Origin: Euleptes europaea
Lineage: Eukaryota > Chordata > Lepidosauria > Squamata > Sphaerodactylidae
Reading direction: 5' to 3'
Length of the DNA: 64,000 nt
Assembly (NCBI RefSeq): GCF_029931775.1
Contig: NC_079325.1
Location: 57,024,286-57,088,285, forward strand
Every line of letters starts with the position of its first letter. Position 1 is the first letter of the stretch. The position numbers and the translations under genes are program-made. The notes beneath the pieces are model-generated. The model saw nothing but the letters and a program-made list of their open reading frames with translations, did not search any database and was not told the origin of the DNA. This document shows positions 46,191-56,174 of the stretch, piece by piece.

Positions 46191-46540
46191 AGACAGCTGC
46201 AGGAGGCACCTGTGTGTGGATGCTTCATTTGCAGCCAGTCTGGCAAGGGGAACAGAGCTGACCCACACATTCCCCCTCCTTTCACGGGCTTTTCTTCAGT
46301 TCACAGCTGAGCCACGGGGTCTCTTTAACCACAGATCAGCTATGAAGGATGGAAAGCGGGGGCTGCTGGGCTATGGGGGGGCAACAGCGATGCCGTTGGG
46401 GCATTGGCTGATCTGCACCATTGCAATGGAGGGGCAGGGACAACAATGAGCCATGTGGGGATGTAGGCCTGTCACGTGAAAACTCTGAGAGCACCAGGTT
46501 AAAAGGGGTAGAAGGGATCACCGGAGTCTGGTGCATGCAT

Positions 46541-46785
46541 GCGTGCGTGAGTGCGTGTGTGTAAAGTGCCCTCAAGTTGCAACCGACTTCTGGCAACCTT
46601 GTTGGGTTTTCACTGCAAGAGACAGTCAGAGGTGGTTGGCCATTGCCTGCCTCTGCATAGCAACCTTGGACTTCCTGGGAGGTCTCCTATCCAATTACTA
46701 ACCAGGACTGACCCTGCTTAGCTTTCAAGAACTGACAAGATCAGGCTAGGCTGTGCCATCCAGGTCAGGGCAGTCCGTTGTGTTT
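46541..46785 (-). mobile_element. 5S rRNA-derived SINE with GT-rich tail
   Basis: As at 3171: a GTGCGTGAGTGCGTGTGTG tail, then AAAGTGCCCTCAAGTTGC, then complements of the 5S-like block (GGTCTCCTATCC, CTTAGCTTTCAAG). The tail lies at the same point as in the copy at 3171, supporting it as part of the element. A second partial body follows at 46800-46890. Confidence 0.7.
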
Positions 46786-46890
46786 CTCTCCCCACCCCCC
46801 ATCAAATCACAGCTAACTTATAGTGACCCTGTAGGGGTTTCAAGGTAAGAGATGTTCATAGGTGGTTTGACATTGCCTGCCTCCATATCT

Positions 46891-47690
46891 GTTGTATACA
46901 CGGGTCCAAACTTAGCACAATAAAGTCTTGAGGAAAAAAGACTGAAGGGAAACAAGCACTTCACCAGCAAGTCATTTGATTACCCTCTCCAAGATATGGA
47001 AAGGGTAGTCAAGGCGAGGGTAGCAGATAGCAGACATTTGCAACGATATCACAGCAACATCTATCGAGCAATCCAATAAAGCCTTTGCACCAGCCTGTTT
47101 TGTTGTTGTGTTACCTTGAAACTAGAGCCCCTGTAAAAGTTACTGTTGTTTCAGGTCCAGAGCAAACCACCCCATGAGAAGGAGACAAGTGAGGGACAAA
47201 AGATGTAATTGGGTAAATGATGGAGACATGGATAGAAGGGGAAGGGACTCGCTAACTAGATGAGGGGGCTGAGGGAAGACTGGCTACCTGTAAGCAGGCT
47301 GGCCAAAGATGGAAAAGCAAAACAGGGAGTGAGTAGAAAAACACGGAGGATTAGATTGGGGGTGGGGGGGGGGAGCCTGTCTGGGCAGGGAGTTGTTCTG
47401 GTGATTCTCTGCTCCTGGTTCTGGAGAGGAAACTGACTATGAAGGATGGGGACTTGATGGCCTCTTTATATATTTAGGGCTGCCTGGACTTCAGTAGAAG
47501 AATTCTGTTTTTGGTCAAATCTGTGGAAATTTAGGTTTTTCAGCAGATCTGGATCAAGAGTGCAGGGCCATGTGGGGGCTTGGACTTTGCGTGAGCAGAG
47601 GAGGATCTGTACCTGGGGGTAGTGGAAGTCCAAATATGGGCTTGCCAGATGAGATGACAGAGGTGAGGCGACAGGTGATTTAAATGTGGG
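46891..47690. other. Unassigned sequence, possible LTR remnant
   Basis: TGTTGTATACACGGG near 46889 followed by two AATAAAG motifs (46919, 47076) hints at LTR material, but I find no matching end. Nothing else is recognised. A G run lies near 47362. Confidence 0.25.
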
Positions 47691-48545
47691 GTTGCCAACC
47701 TCCAGGTGGTGGCAAATAAGTAATCAGCCTGCTGTAATGTTAGTTACAAACTTATAAACACAGCAGCATAAGGCAACAAAACACATAAATCATACTATGC
47801 AAGGAGTGCTATATTCTATGTGCAGTAGTTAAGTACAGTGAATAAATATATACAGTGATGTTAGCTAAACAAGTAGAACTATATACAAAAGTTAAACGTT
47901 CTTTTTTAGAACCAGTGTCTTTGGAGTCATTGTCCATCAGTAATCCTTTCAAGGTTGCCACATTTGGGTGCCTTGTTGTTGAAGTGCATCACGGAGAGCT
48001 TTGAGTTCCCTCCATTACAAGAGCAGACATATTTACTGCTTTGAACATATTTTCTGATGAAGACCTCGGGTTGAAACTGGGTGTTAATCCGGACCCCTGT
48101 AATACACCTTGTACTGTGAAATTTGTATGACCCCAACTTCATATTGTCAGTGCAATCAACAGGATACAACTCCGTGATGCACTTCAACAACAAGGCACCC
48201 AAATGTGGCAACCTTGAAAGGATTACTGATGGACAATGACTCCAAAGACGCTGGTTCTAAAAAAGAACGTTTAACTTTTGTATATAGTTCTATTTGTTTA
48301 GCTAACATCACTGTATATATTTATTCACTGTATTTGACTACTGCACATAGAATATAGCACTCCTTGCATACTATGATTTATGTGTTCTGTTGTCTTATGC
48401 TGCTGTGTTTATAAGTTTGTAACCTCCAGGTGGTGGCTGGAGATCTCCCACTATTACAACTGATCTCCAGCTGATCAGTTCCCCTGGAGAAAATGGCCAC
48501 TTTGGCCATTGGACTCTATGGCATTGAAGCCCCCCCCCCAACCCC
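47691..48545 (-). repeat. MITE-like repeat split by a fold-back element
   Basis: It begins GTTGCCAACCTCCAGGTGG, is broken at 47713 by the fold-back insertion, and resumes at 48421 through GCTGGAGATCTCCC and GGAGAAAATGGCCAC to a C run near 48535. Confidence 0.7.
47697..48437. mobile_element. Fold-back element with hammerhead ribozyme core
   Basis: AACCTCCAGGTGGTGGC (17 bp) is duplicated at 47697-47713 and 48421-48437. After a tail of about 30 bp come arms of 253 bp (47744-47996 and 48170-48422) with about seven differences. The loop holds CTGATGA at 48054-48060, an ACC/GGT stem II, GAAA at 48073-48076, and a short stem III ending GTA near 48101, fitting a hammerhead core. The arm differences make it older than the one at 12162. 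No coding sequence remains. Confidence 0.7.
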
Positions 48546-48845
48546 CCAACCCCCGTCAACTGAACATGTCACAGATGAACATGATTGCTGGCATGACCAC
48601 CAACAGGCAGTTCCATCAAATGCAGCCATTGAAAGAATAATGTAAAAAAATAATTTTGTATATGTAGCTAGAGAAAAGGTTGTAATTTCTTAATTAGATT
48701 TATATTTGATACAAACGAAAACGGAAGTATCTCTTTGTCTCTGTGTTTGTTTGTTTTCATTTTTCCCTTTTTCTTTATTTTGTTTATTGTAATTTTGTTA
48801 ATAATAAATTTAATAAAATGATTGTAATTTTGTTAATAATAAATT
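48546..48845. other. AT-rich sequence with a 36-bp tandem duplication
   Basis: GATTGTAATTTTGTTAATAA and the next 16 bases occur twice in tandem at about 48779-48850. The rest is AT-rich and unassigned. Confidence 0.5.
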
Positions 48846-49080
48846 TAATAAAATGATTTTAAAAAAAGATGTAGCAGCTGAACCACCATTGAGGCGTTCA
48901 ACAAGGACCATAAAACCTCCAGAATGACTTATTGAGAAACGTTAATTGGAATTCTAAGTATGTTTCATTTGTTACCTTTCCCACAGTTGCTATGTTGTTA
49001 TTGTTTTGTGTGTTTTTTAAAGGAAGATGTTGTGATAGAACTTGCACTTTCAAGATATTCCGTTATATTAGTCTAATGTG
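48846..49080 (+). mobile_element. Possible Ty3/gypsy-type fossil end
   Basis: A short piece resembling the basic C-terminal motif of gypsy-type pol (RRSTRTIKPP) is followed by a purine run AAAGGAAGA and then TGTTGTGATAGAAC, which would be the start of an LTR. The piece is small and broken, and the family call is tentative. Confidence 0.35.
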
Positions 49081-49693
49081 TGAATTCGAAGACCTTCCCT
49101 AAGGTCAAGTGTTTTAGTAGGCAGTTCAGGTAGCTGAGAGTGCTGGCATGAACTGCTTGGAGTTGCTCCTTAAAGCCCTTTGAACTACTCCTCATTCTTT
49201 TGGTCTCTCTTTTGGAACCCAGAAAAGTTACAGCCTCTGGTGCTGCTAGCATGTTGCTGGCAGGAGCCTCTGCCACGTTAGGCCCTCTGCACCTTTAGCT
49301 CCTTGACCACTGCCTCTGAGGCCTCCAGTAGCTGAGCTGGTCAGAGGGGAGGGTGACCGGGACGCTGACCGCTATTCTCCCGGGACAGTGGGGGAGCCAG
49401 GCTCCTCCCTTTGGGGGCCATCTGAGGGGCATTCCTGCCTGAATGGAGAGACCCAGATTCAATATTAAGGTTATCCCAGCCCCTCTGACATCTGGGGCCC
49501 AGGGATCTTGGGGAACAAAGTGATGCGAGTCTCAGTAGAGGGTGGGGAGACAGAGGACCCCTGCTGGGTAACAGGGCATGCAGACCCTGTCCCACCAACC
49601 TCCCCCCACTTATGTATCCACACTGGGGACATCTCCTGTTCCCATGTAGAAGCATGGCCTGAATGAGCATTGATGGCTTTAGATGGCTGGTGT
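49081..49693. other. Unassigned sequence
   Basis: No exon or clear repeat is seen. Minus frames at 49073-49276 and 49341-49670 show no domain. Confidence 0.3.
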
Positions 49694-49902
49694 AGGGTTG
49701 CCAGGTCCCTCTTCACCACCGGCAGGAGGATTTTTGGGGGGAGCCTGAGGAGGGTGGGGTTTGGGAAGGGGAGGGACATCAATGCCATGGAGTCCAATGG
49801 CCAAAACGGCCATTTTCTTAGGTGATCTGATCTCTATGGGCTGGAGATCAGTTGTAATAGCAGGAGATCTCCAGCTAGTACCTGGAGGTTGGAAACCCTA
49901 GG
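49694..49902 (+). repeat. MITE-like repeat, full length
   Basis: It starts AGGGTTGCCAGGTCCCTC and ends GGAGGTTGGAAACCCTA, with the complete internal order GACATCAATGCCATGG, CATTTTCTTAGG, AGTTGTAATAGCAGGAG. A good representative of the family. Confidence 0.75.
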
Positions 49903-49979
49903 TTGGCCTAGCAGGTGTGTCCAACTTGCTTTAATGGGCAGGGGGAGAAACAACAGGCAGTTTCAGCACCTGGGGTAGT

Positions 49980-50190
49980 AGGGTTGCCAGCTCTGGGTTG
50001 GGAAATACCTGGAGATTTTAGGAGTGGAGCTTAAGGAGAGTGGGGTTTGGGGAGGGGAGGGACCTCAGCAGGGTATTATGTTATACAGTCCATGTTCCAC
50101 ATCAGCCATTTTCTCCAGAGGAACTGATCTTAGTAGTCTGGAGATCCCTTGTAAAAGAGGGAGATTTCCAGCCACCATCTGGAGGTTGCA
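49980..50190 (+). repeat. MITE-like repeat, GCTCTGGG variant
   Basis: It begins GGGTTGCCAGCTCTGGG, contains GGGAGGGACCTCAGCAGGG, and ends at CCATCTGGAGGTTG, where the next element begins. It represents a second subfamily that differs in the first 80 bp. Confidence 0.7.
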
Positions 50191-50552
50191 AGAATCAGCA
50201 GCAGACAAACACCCACTTAATGAGTTACACAGTGGACTGTATTTTGACTAGGTGCATAAATCCTAAGGTCTACACACATGAGTTACATTGAAACATCATA
50301 TATATCTATATTGACTCCCTGTGTTTCAATTGCCGTGATTCCAGGCGCAGGTGAGTCAAGAGCAGCGTGAATCGCATACAATGCATATAAGGAATAATGT
50401 CCTGGATGATGTACAATGTTGCGTAGATAAAGCGCGGGTCTTCATGACTCAAACAGTCCTTGGTATTGAACCTACAGAGGTCCGGGTAACACCCTGTTTC
50501 GACCCGTCTTCATCAGGACTCAAGCATGGCAGTACAAATATCTGCTCAGGAG
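50190..50552 (-). mobile_element. Penelope-like fragment with hammerhead core
   Basis: The minus strand has CTGATGA at 50516-50510, a GAC/GTC stem II, GAAA at 50500-50497, and an ACAG/CTGT stem III followed by A near 50472, a full set of hammerhead core parts. The loop wording (GAAACAGGGTGTTACCCGG) parallels that of the element at 47697 (GAAACTGGGTGTTAATCCGG), so they belong to one family. No inverted arms were found here, so only one terminal unit seems present. Confidence 0.6.
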
Positions 50553-50695
50553 ATATTAGGGAGGGGAGGGACTTCAATGCCATAGAGTCCAATTGCCAAA
50601 GCGGCCATGTTCTCCAGGGGAACTGATCTCTATCGTCTAGAGATCAGTTGTAAGAGGGAGAGCTCCAGACACCACCTGGAGGTTGGCAACCCTAG
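50553..50695 (+). repeat. MITE-like repeat, 5' truncated
   Basis: From GGAGGGGAGGGACTTCAATG through GGAACTGATCTCTATCG to GGAGGTTGGCAACCC. Confidence 0.7.
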
Positions 50696-50749
50696 CTGAA
50701 CTCCATTATCTCCCCCCCCCTCCCCCGGCACCATCCCCAAATCTGCAGG

Positions 50750-50932
50750 GATTTCCCAACTTTTTGTAGGCAAGCCTAGGAGGGGCGGGACTCCAGCGGG
50801 ATTTACTACTGAAGAGTCCACCCTCCAAAGCAGCCATTTTCTCCAGGGGAAATGAACTGTAGACTGGAGATCTGTAAAGCTGTAGTCTGTAAATCTGGGA
50901 GAAGTCTGCCTGCAGGTTGGCAACCCTATTTA
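50750..50932 (+). repeat. MITE-like repeat, diverged
   Basis: It contains GGGCGGGACTCCAGCGGG and CATTTTCTCCAGGGGAAATG and ends GCAGGTTGGCAACCC. Confidence 0.6.
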
Positions 50933-50954
50933 GGAGAAATTAAGCCTTCTCCTG

Positions 50955-51115
50955 GTACAGTTGCCAACTCTGGGTTCAGAAATACCTGGAGATTTCAGAG
51001 TGGAGCCTGGGAGGATGGGCTATAGGAAGGGGGCCCCTCAGTAGGCTATCGTGACCTATAGTCCCCCTTCTAAATAAGCCATTTTCTCCAGGACAAGTGG
51101 AATAAACGTTTTAAA
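50955..51115 (+). repeat. MITE-like repeat, 3' truncated
   Basis: It starts GTTGCCAACTCTGGGTTC and runs to CCATTTTCTCCAGGAC, where the copy stops. Confidence 0.55.
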
Positions 51116-51119
51116 TAAG

Positions 51120-51723
51120 TAGGGTTGCCAGCTCCGGGTTGGGAATTACCTGGAGATTTGGGGGCGGAGCCTGAGGAAGGTTGGAGATGGAGAGGGGAGG
51201 GGCTTCAATGCCATAGAGTCCAATTGGCCAAGCGGCCATTTTTCTCCAGGTGAACTGATCTCTGTCGGCTGGAGATCAGTTGGAATAGCAGATCTCCTGC
51301 TACTACCTGGAGGATCAGCACAGAAATAACTGTACAGAGCGAACACACAAGTAACGTGTTTAAACATATATTCAACCAAAGTGCAGCGATACATATAAGA
51401 CACACATACAACTATGTACACAGATATACAATGTTTTTTCTAATGCAGTCTTTGTGCAAAAAAATATTTCTATTGTAGCAGTAGTTGTAGAAAAATCCTT
51501 TAAAAGGTCCACAAGGTACTTTTTAATATCGAATATATGTTTAAACACGTTACTTGTGTGTTCGCTCTGTACAGTTATTTCTGTGCTGATTTCCAAACCG
51601 TGTGGTAATAGCACAGGAGTGCTCTTTTTTGTGGTTTACTACCTGGAGGATGGCAACCCTACCTGGAGATCAGTTGTAACAGGGGGAGATCTCCAGCCAC
51701 AACCTGGAGGTTGGCAACCCTAT
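51120..51723 (+). repeat. MITE-like repeat split by a fold-back element
   Basis: AGGGTTGCCAGCTCCGGG starts the copy. It reaches TACTACCTGGAGGAT at 51315, is interrupted, and ends at 51651-51660 with GGCAACCCT. A further partial copy runs on to 51723, and another piece ends near 51785 with GGAGGTTGGCAG. Confidence 0.65.
51301..51651. mobile_element. Fold-back element in a MITE-like repeat
   Basis: TACTACCTGGAGGAT is duplicated at 51301-51315 and 51637-51651. Inside, arms of 59 bp (about 51311-51369 and 51533-51591; TCAGCACAGAAATAACTG against CAGTTATTTCTGTGCTGA) flank an AT-rich loop. I see no clear hammerhead core. The extra sequence lies on the right side of the arms here. Confidence 0.65.
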
Positions 51724-52146
51724 AAGCTATCTATGCAGTCTGGAGATCTGGGGGATCTGCAGCCCCCACCTGGAGGTTGGCAGCCAACATAACTGTCGTT
51801 TTAAATGGAAACGTTGCAACTTTGACCGGGTGGGGTTCGAACTCGAATCTCCAACAGTCGCCGGTGAATTCGGCCGCCATTTTGGAAGAGGGAAAAGAAG
51901 TAACGAGCAGGCGGTTTTTGCCCCAAGCAAATATGGCGAGCGAATCTTCCTGATCTTTCGAGGTAGACGATTCAAGATTTTGAGATTACTCTTAAATTTA
52001 TTTTATTTGTAGAAAACTGGGTTTTACTCTCATGGCAAAAGAGACGCGAGATCGACATTCTGATCAGAATTTTAAATAAAAGGATTTTGGCAGCCCGCTC
52101 ACTTATTCTAATTAGTTTGCCGTTGTACATTCCGATTGGATGAAAG

Positions 52147-52155
52147 GATGCATAT
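52147..52155 (+). promoter_or_regulatory. Octamer-like distal element of U6atac
   Basis: ATGCATAT at 52148-52155 differs by one base from the octamer ATGCAAAT and lies about 240 bp upstream of the U6atac start, the normal place for the distal sequence element of a type 3 pol III promoter. Confidence 0.45.
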
Positions 52156-52325
52156 TATTAGTGTGAGGCTCGGGAAGCAGCTGCTTATAAAAATGTCGCA
52201 GAGCTGTTGACTTATGAAACCGCCTTATAGCTCCAGCCTTTGTTTAATTAAATGCTTATACTGTGTGACACTGTGAAATGGAGAAGAAAGCATCAAAAAT
52301 CCTTCCCAACTTCCCCCCCCCCACG

Positions 52326-52345
52326 GTCACTATGACCAGAATATC
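52326..52345 (+). promoter_or_regulatory. PSE-like element of U6atac
   Basis: GTCACTATGACCAGAATAT stands about 67 to 49 bp before the start, matching the position of the proximal sequence element bound by SNAPc. The wording is an acceptable but not perfect match to vertebrate PSEs. Confidence 0.55.
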
Positions 52346-52361
52346 TTTTTATTTTCAGTGG

Positions 52362-52369
52362 TTTAAATA
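52362..52369 (+). promoter_or_regulatory. TATA box of U6atac
   Basis: TTTAAATA lies at -32 to -25 from the start, the spacing that directs pol III in U6-type promoters. Confidence 0.65.
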
Positions 52370-52393
52370 CTCCTTTCCCAGAGCCAAACATTG

Positions 52394-52517
52394 TGTTGTA
52401 TGAAAGGAGAGAAGGTTAGCACTCCCCTTGATAAGGATGGAAGAGGTCCCAGTGGCCTGTACAACACGCATATGGTTAAGGCATTGCCACTTACTTTGTG
52501 GCATCTAACCACGTTTT
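52394..52517 (+). ncRNA. RNU6ATAC: U6atac small nuclear RNA
   Basis: The sequence starts GTGTTGTATGAAAGGAGAG and closely follows human U6atac as I remember it. U6atac is the catalytic snRNA of the minor (U12-type) spliceosome; it pairs with U4atac before activation and with the 5' splice site through AAGGA. Visible structure: the 5' GTGTTGT can pair with ACAACAC (52461-52467). A GGTC/GGCC stem is kept with a wobble pair although the bases differ from human. The 3' hairpin GGTTA...TGCCAC/GTGGCA...TAACC is intact, with changes confined to its loop. Six T residues (52514-52519) terminate pol III. The upstream promoter parts are all in place, so I regard it as a real gene and not a retroposed copy. 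Confidence 0.93.
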
Positions 52518-52519
52518 TT
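52514..52519 (+). terminator. Pol III T-run terminator of U6atac
   Basis: Six consecutive T residues directly after the 3' hairpin of U6atac, as in the human gene. Confidence 0.8.
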
Positions 52520-52691
52520 GGGGGGTGGGTAGGAGGGGTGTTATTTTTGTGGATCCTCTTTCTCTGCAACAGCCAACATCTACAATTCCAGCATGCTGCT
52601 GCCTTGCATAAACAGAAAGATAGAAAGCTGAAGTGTTTGTTTTTTATTTTATTCCACAACTTTTGGGTTACCAAAATGGTTAAGAATATCT

Positions 52692-52992
52692 TTATGGAGC
52701 ACTGGTTCCCAACCGGGGGTCCGTGGACCCCCAGGGGTCCGCGAGAGCTAAATTAAGGTCCGCAAAACAAAGTTATAAACCCATAATAAATTAATATTTT
52801 CAATTAAAAGTTCTCTATTATAAAAATATATATTCAAATATTATTCTAAGTTTAATGTTTAACTAACAGTTATGATTAAAGTTTATTTTCAAATTCTCTG
52901 AATTTTTATTTTGAACCTTGGGGTCCCTGCACCGAACAAACAAGTCCTAGTGGTCCCTGGTCAAAAAAAGGTTGGGAACCACTGTTATAGAG
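52692..52992 (+). mobile_element. hAT-like MITE, copy 2
   Basis: The element at 52700-52984 has the same inverted ends as the copy at 1981-2267 and a nearly identical interior; the main difference is a shorter AT dinucleotide run. TTATGGAG and TTATAGAG flank it, an 8-bp target duplication with one mismatch. It lies 175 bp downstream of U6atac. Confidence 0.8.
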
Positions 52993-54529
52993 GGTGATAT
53001 TGTTTGTATTCTTTAAAACAGCTGCATATCCTGCCTCACATGGACTTTATTTGCAATAAATAACCACCCTTGGGGTGGTTACTGGCTCAGACGGCACCAG
53101 GGCCAGATCCTGCAATCTGCTAACAGCATTGTTTCCATGAACCACGGATATTAAACAATTTCAGCATTTTTAGATTAACCCCTCAATATTTGTGTTTTCT
53201 GGCCTCTAGCTTTACATTCATAGAGGGTGCCTATTAATTATTAGCTCAACAAAACCTCCATGGCTAGAAGCAGTAAACCTCTGAAAACCATAGAATGGGA
53301 ACAAAAATGAGGGGCGGCAGAACCATACTAGAGCACATGGGCTGGTGTTCTGAGCCTCCAGGGCCATTTCATTTGTACTCAGATGAACATCTTTGCACAT
53401 AATGGCCACACAAACCAGATGCCACATTTCTTTGTTGATGGATACTGGTTTTTCGACAAAGTGAATGCCTCCCTGTATGAAGACGGAGGCTCTTTTTGGT
53501 TGACGATTATGTTATGGAGAAACAAAACAGAGGCAGCATCTCTGAACCACAGATGCCTGGGACAACCCAGGGTGGGGGAGATTGTTGCCTTCCTGCCCTG
53601 CTTGTGAGCTTCCAGTGGCAGCCTAGAACAGAGTTCCCTAAGTAGTGACCATGGATGCTATGGCACCCATCAGTACTTGCCTTGGCACCCACAAAGCTTT
53701 TCAGAAAGCAGGTAGAGCCATTCTAAGGCAGAGCTTGTTACTGACTCCCTTCATGCTGATGGAAGGGTTTCCCATGGCTGCTGGACTGGGAGGGAAGGTG
53801 CTGCTTTTGGCTGTGTCCACCATGGCAGCCTTTTTGGGGCGGCACACTCCACTCCCTCTCAAAGTTCCACTGGTGCTTGCAGGCTCACAAAAGTTGGGGA
53901 CCCCATCCCAGAGGCTCGTGAATGCTGGAAAAGAGGCTACTTGTCCAGATGGGCCAGCAGTGCCCTTCTCCCTTCGGAAACCCAATGAATACAGATGGAC
54001 AGATGGAAGTTGGGACCACCGGCTCTGGATTACAAGCGGTTGTTTTGCTACCCCCCAAAACTGCAAAGGCACACGCAATGACTGCAGTGATAGGTCTTCT
54101 GTGCATGCACACCTGCAGGCTCTGAATCTGTTGCATTCATGTTTCACTCACATCCCTGGTACCCCGGTTCTGCCTCCTGGTTCTACAGCAGCTGCAACCA
54201 AATGGGCTTGATCTAGCATCTGTTACATCCCAGGCTTTAAATGCGCGCACACACACAAACTAGCAAACACAAAATAGCAACCCCACATACATGACCCAAA
54301 AAGGTTACTACCTTCTGACCTGCCTCCAAGAAGCCACAGCGAGCTAGAGTGCAAAAGAGGAACAGGCATTCAGAATGCTGATGCGTAGCAGCAGTGAAGG
54401 ATGTAAGTTGTGGTCTGGGATGTCCCCCCTTCCAAACTGTGCCTTTGTCAACCAAGAACTTGATAGGGGGTCTCAAGAAAATCCCCCCAGTCAGCCTGAC
54501 TCAGCCCCTGTATAGTACAAGGATAATAC
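52993..54529. other. Intergenic sequence, mostly unassigned
   Basis: No exon is supported. The 188-residue plus frame at 53645-54211 and the overlapping 148-residue minus frame show no domain. The segment near 53630-53870 has the look of an old dispersed repeat. Confidence 0.35.
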
Positions 54530-55025
54530 TGACCTAACATCCAAAACGCACGATGTAATCCTGCTGTACACGGCAGGCCTCGCCTGGAATAGCGTGCAGT
54601 TCTGGAGGACTCACTTCAAAAAGGATGTGGACAGAATGGAGCGGGTGCAGAGAAGAGCAATGAGGATGATCAGGGGCCTGGAGGCCAAGCCCTACGAGGA
54701 AAGGCTGAGGGAGTTGGGAATGTTCAGGGGGGAATGATTGCTCTCTTGAAGTATTTGAAGGCCTCTCACTTAGAGGAAGGCAGGGAGCTGTTCCTGTTGG
54801 CAGCAGAGGATAGGACTCGCAATAATGGGTACTGGCTAGATATCAGCGAATTTATTTTTTTACAGTAAGTTGTTTAACAGTGGAATCAGCTCCCTAGGGA
54901 GGTGGTGAGCTCCCCCTCACTGGAAGTCTTTTAAGCAGAGGCTGGACAAGCACTTGTCAGATCAGCTCTAGGCTGATCCTGCATTAAGCAGGGGAGTGGG
55001 CTAGATGGCCTGGATGGTCCCTTTG
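54530..55025 (+). mobile_element. CR1 LINE 3' part
   Basis: AAAAGGATGTGGACAGAATGG, AGGGGCCTGGAGGCCAAGCCC and GCAGAGGCTGGACAAGCAC follow the CR1 3' order. The tail GGGCTAGATGGCCTGGATGG is present but the terminal repeat is cut. Internal deletions are visible near 54730. 5' truncated. Confidence 0.8.
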
Positions 55026-55064
55026 CCTTTGCCATCACCATCCTCTGTAAAGCAGCCCTTCGTC

Positions 55065-55145
55065 ATTGGTGGTCTCCCATGCAAGTACTAACTGCAGCCA
55101 CCCGCCTTAGCTCCCAGGCACTGACAAGAGCAAGCTATGGTTCTA
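55065..55145 (-). mobile_element. 5S-derived SINE fragment
   Basis: TTGGTGGTCTCCCATGCAAG and TTAGCTCCCAGGCACTGAC are the complement of the 5S-like head found at 3171-3418. It interrupts or directly follows the CR1 tail. Confidence 0.5.
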
Positions 55146-56174
55146 TGACTGTTGCAAGTGGAAGAAAGTAATGAGTGAGAAAGCTGATTAGAGGCACATT
55201 AAGCACAATTATCCAGCAGAATGAAGGGGGGGGGAGATTATCCACCAGACTGTATCCCACTCGTGCCTAGAGTAGCCCACTACCAGAGGAAGGGGTCCCT
55301 ATCATCCCCCCAAAACCTTAGGGTATGTGAGAAATATGGATGCCTCCAGCTATGCAAACAGTACTTCCTAGAGCACCAAAGCCAAGAACAAGAATGAGCA
55401 TGCCAGGCTCCAGGAGGAATGTTGACTTGGGAAGAAGCTCATTCTTCAGCTGCATTTTCAATGGCTTCAAAAACCCCTTTTATGCTCTGAGCGTTCTAAA
55501 GAAAGGACAGGCCCAGAGCAAACCACTGCGCAGAGTCCTGCACGTACGTCCTTCATTAACATGCACACTGGCACCCACACCCCTCCGACCAGTGCGACAG
55601 CCGGACACCCCCAACTGCCTGCCCACTGCTCTCAGGACGAGGCTGCCACTTCCTGCCACGCCCCTTTCAACCAACCACCCCTTCCCCCACACCAAGCTAG
55701 CAGCAGGCAGTTTTGCAAACTTAAGAGCATCTGAAGTGTACCGCAATATTCCGTAAGTTGGAAGCTGCTGATGCAAACTACTGAAGAGCCTCCCCAAGAA
55801 TCCACCACTAACTTGATTTAGGGGCCTGCTAGTAATAACAGCACACCGATGCTATTGGAGAGGAAGTAACAGAGACACCTCTTTCAGAGACCAAGGCCAA
55901 CAGGACAGAGGGGCACAAGTGCTAAACTAGGAGCAGAGGGAGCTGTGTTCAAATCCCTCTGCAGGCTGAGTTTATGGGCAAAAAAACATTAGAAGGGGGG
56001 GGAAAACAACCTTTAGGAAAAAGGCAAGTTACAAGGGTCACTGATTCAAAAGGTTAACCGAAAGTGTTTTTCACTTTTCAGATAAGTGTCTCTTCATCTA
56101 CCATGAGCTCTAGCAATGGTGGGTGGAGGATCTGCCAAGACACAAGATATCATTCCACTCCTCTTCTGGCCGTC
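55146..56174. other. Intergenic sequence downstream of WDR5
   Basis: No gene or nameable repeat is seen. The plus frame at 55340-55756 (138 residues, proline- and arginine-rich) has no domain. Confidence 0.35.

Noticed and set aside
53645-54211. A 188-residue plus-strand frame
   Set aside because: It overlaps an equally plausible minus frame and shows no domain, so it looks like a chance opening.
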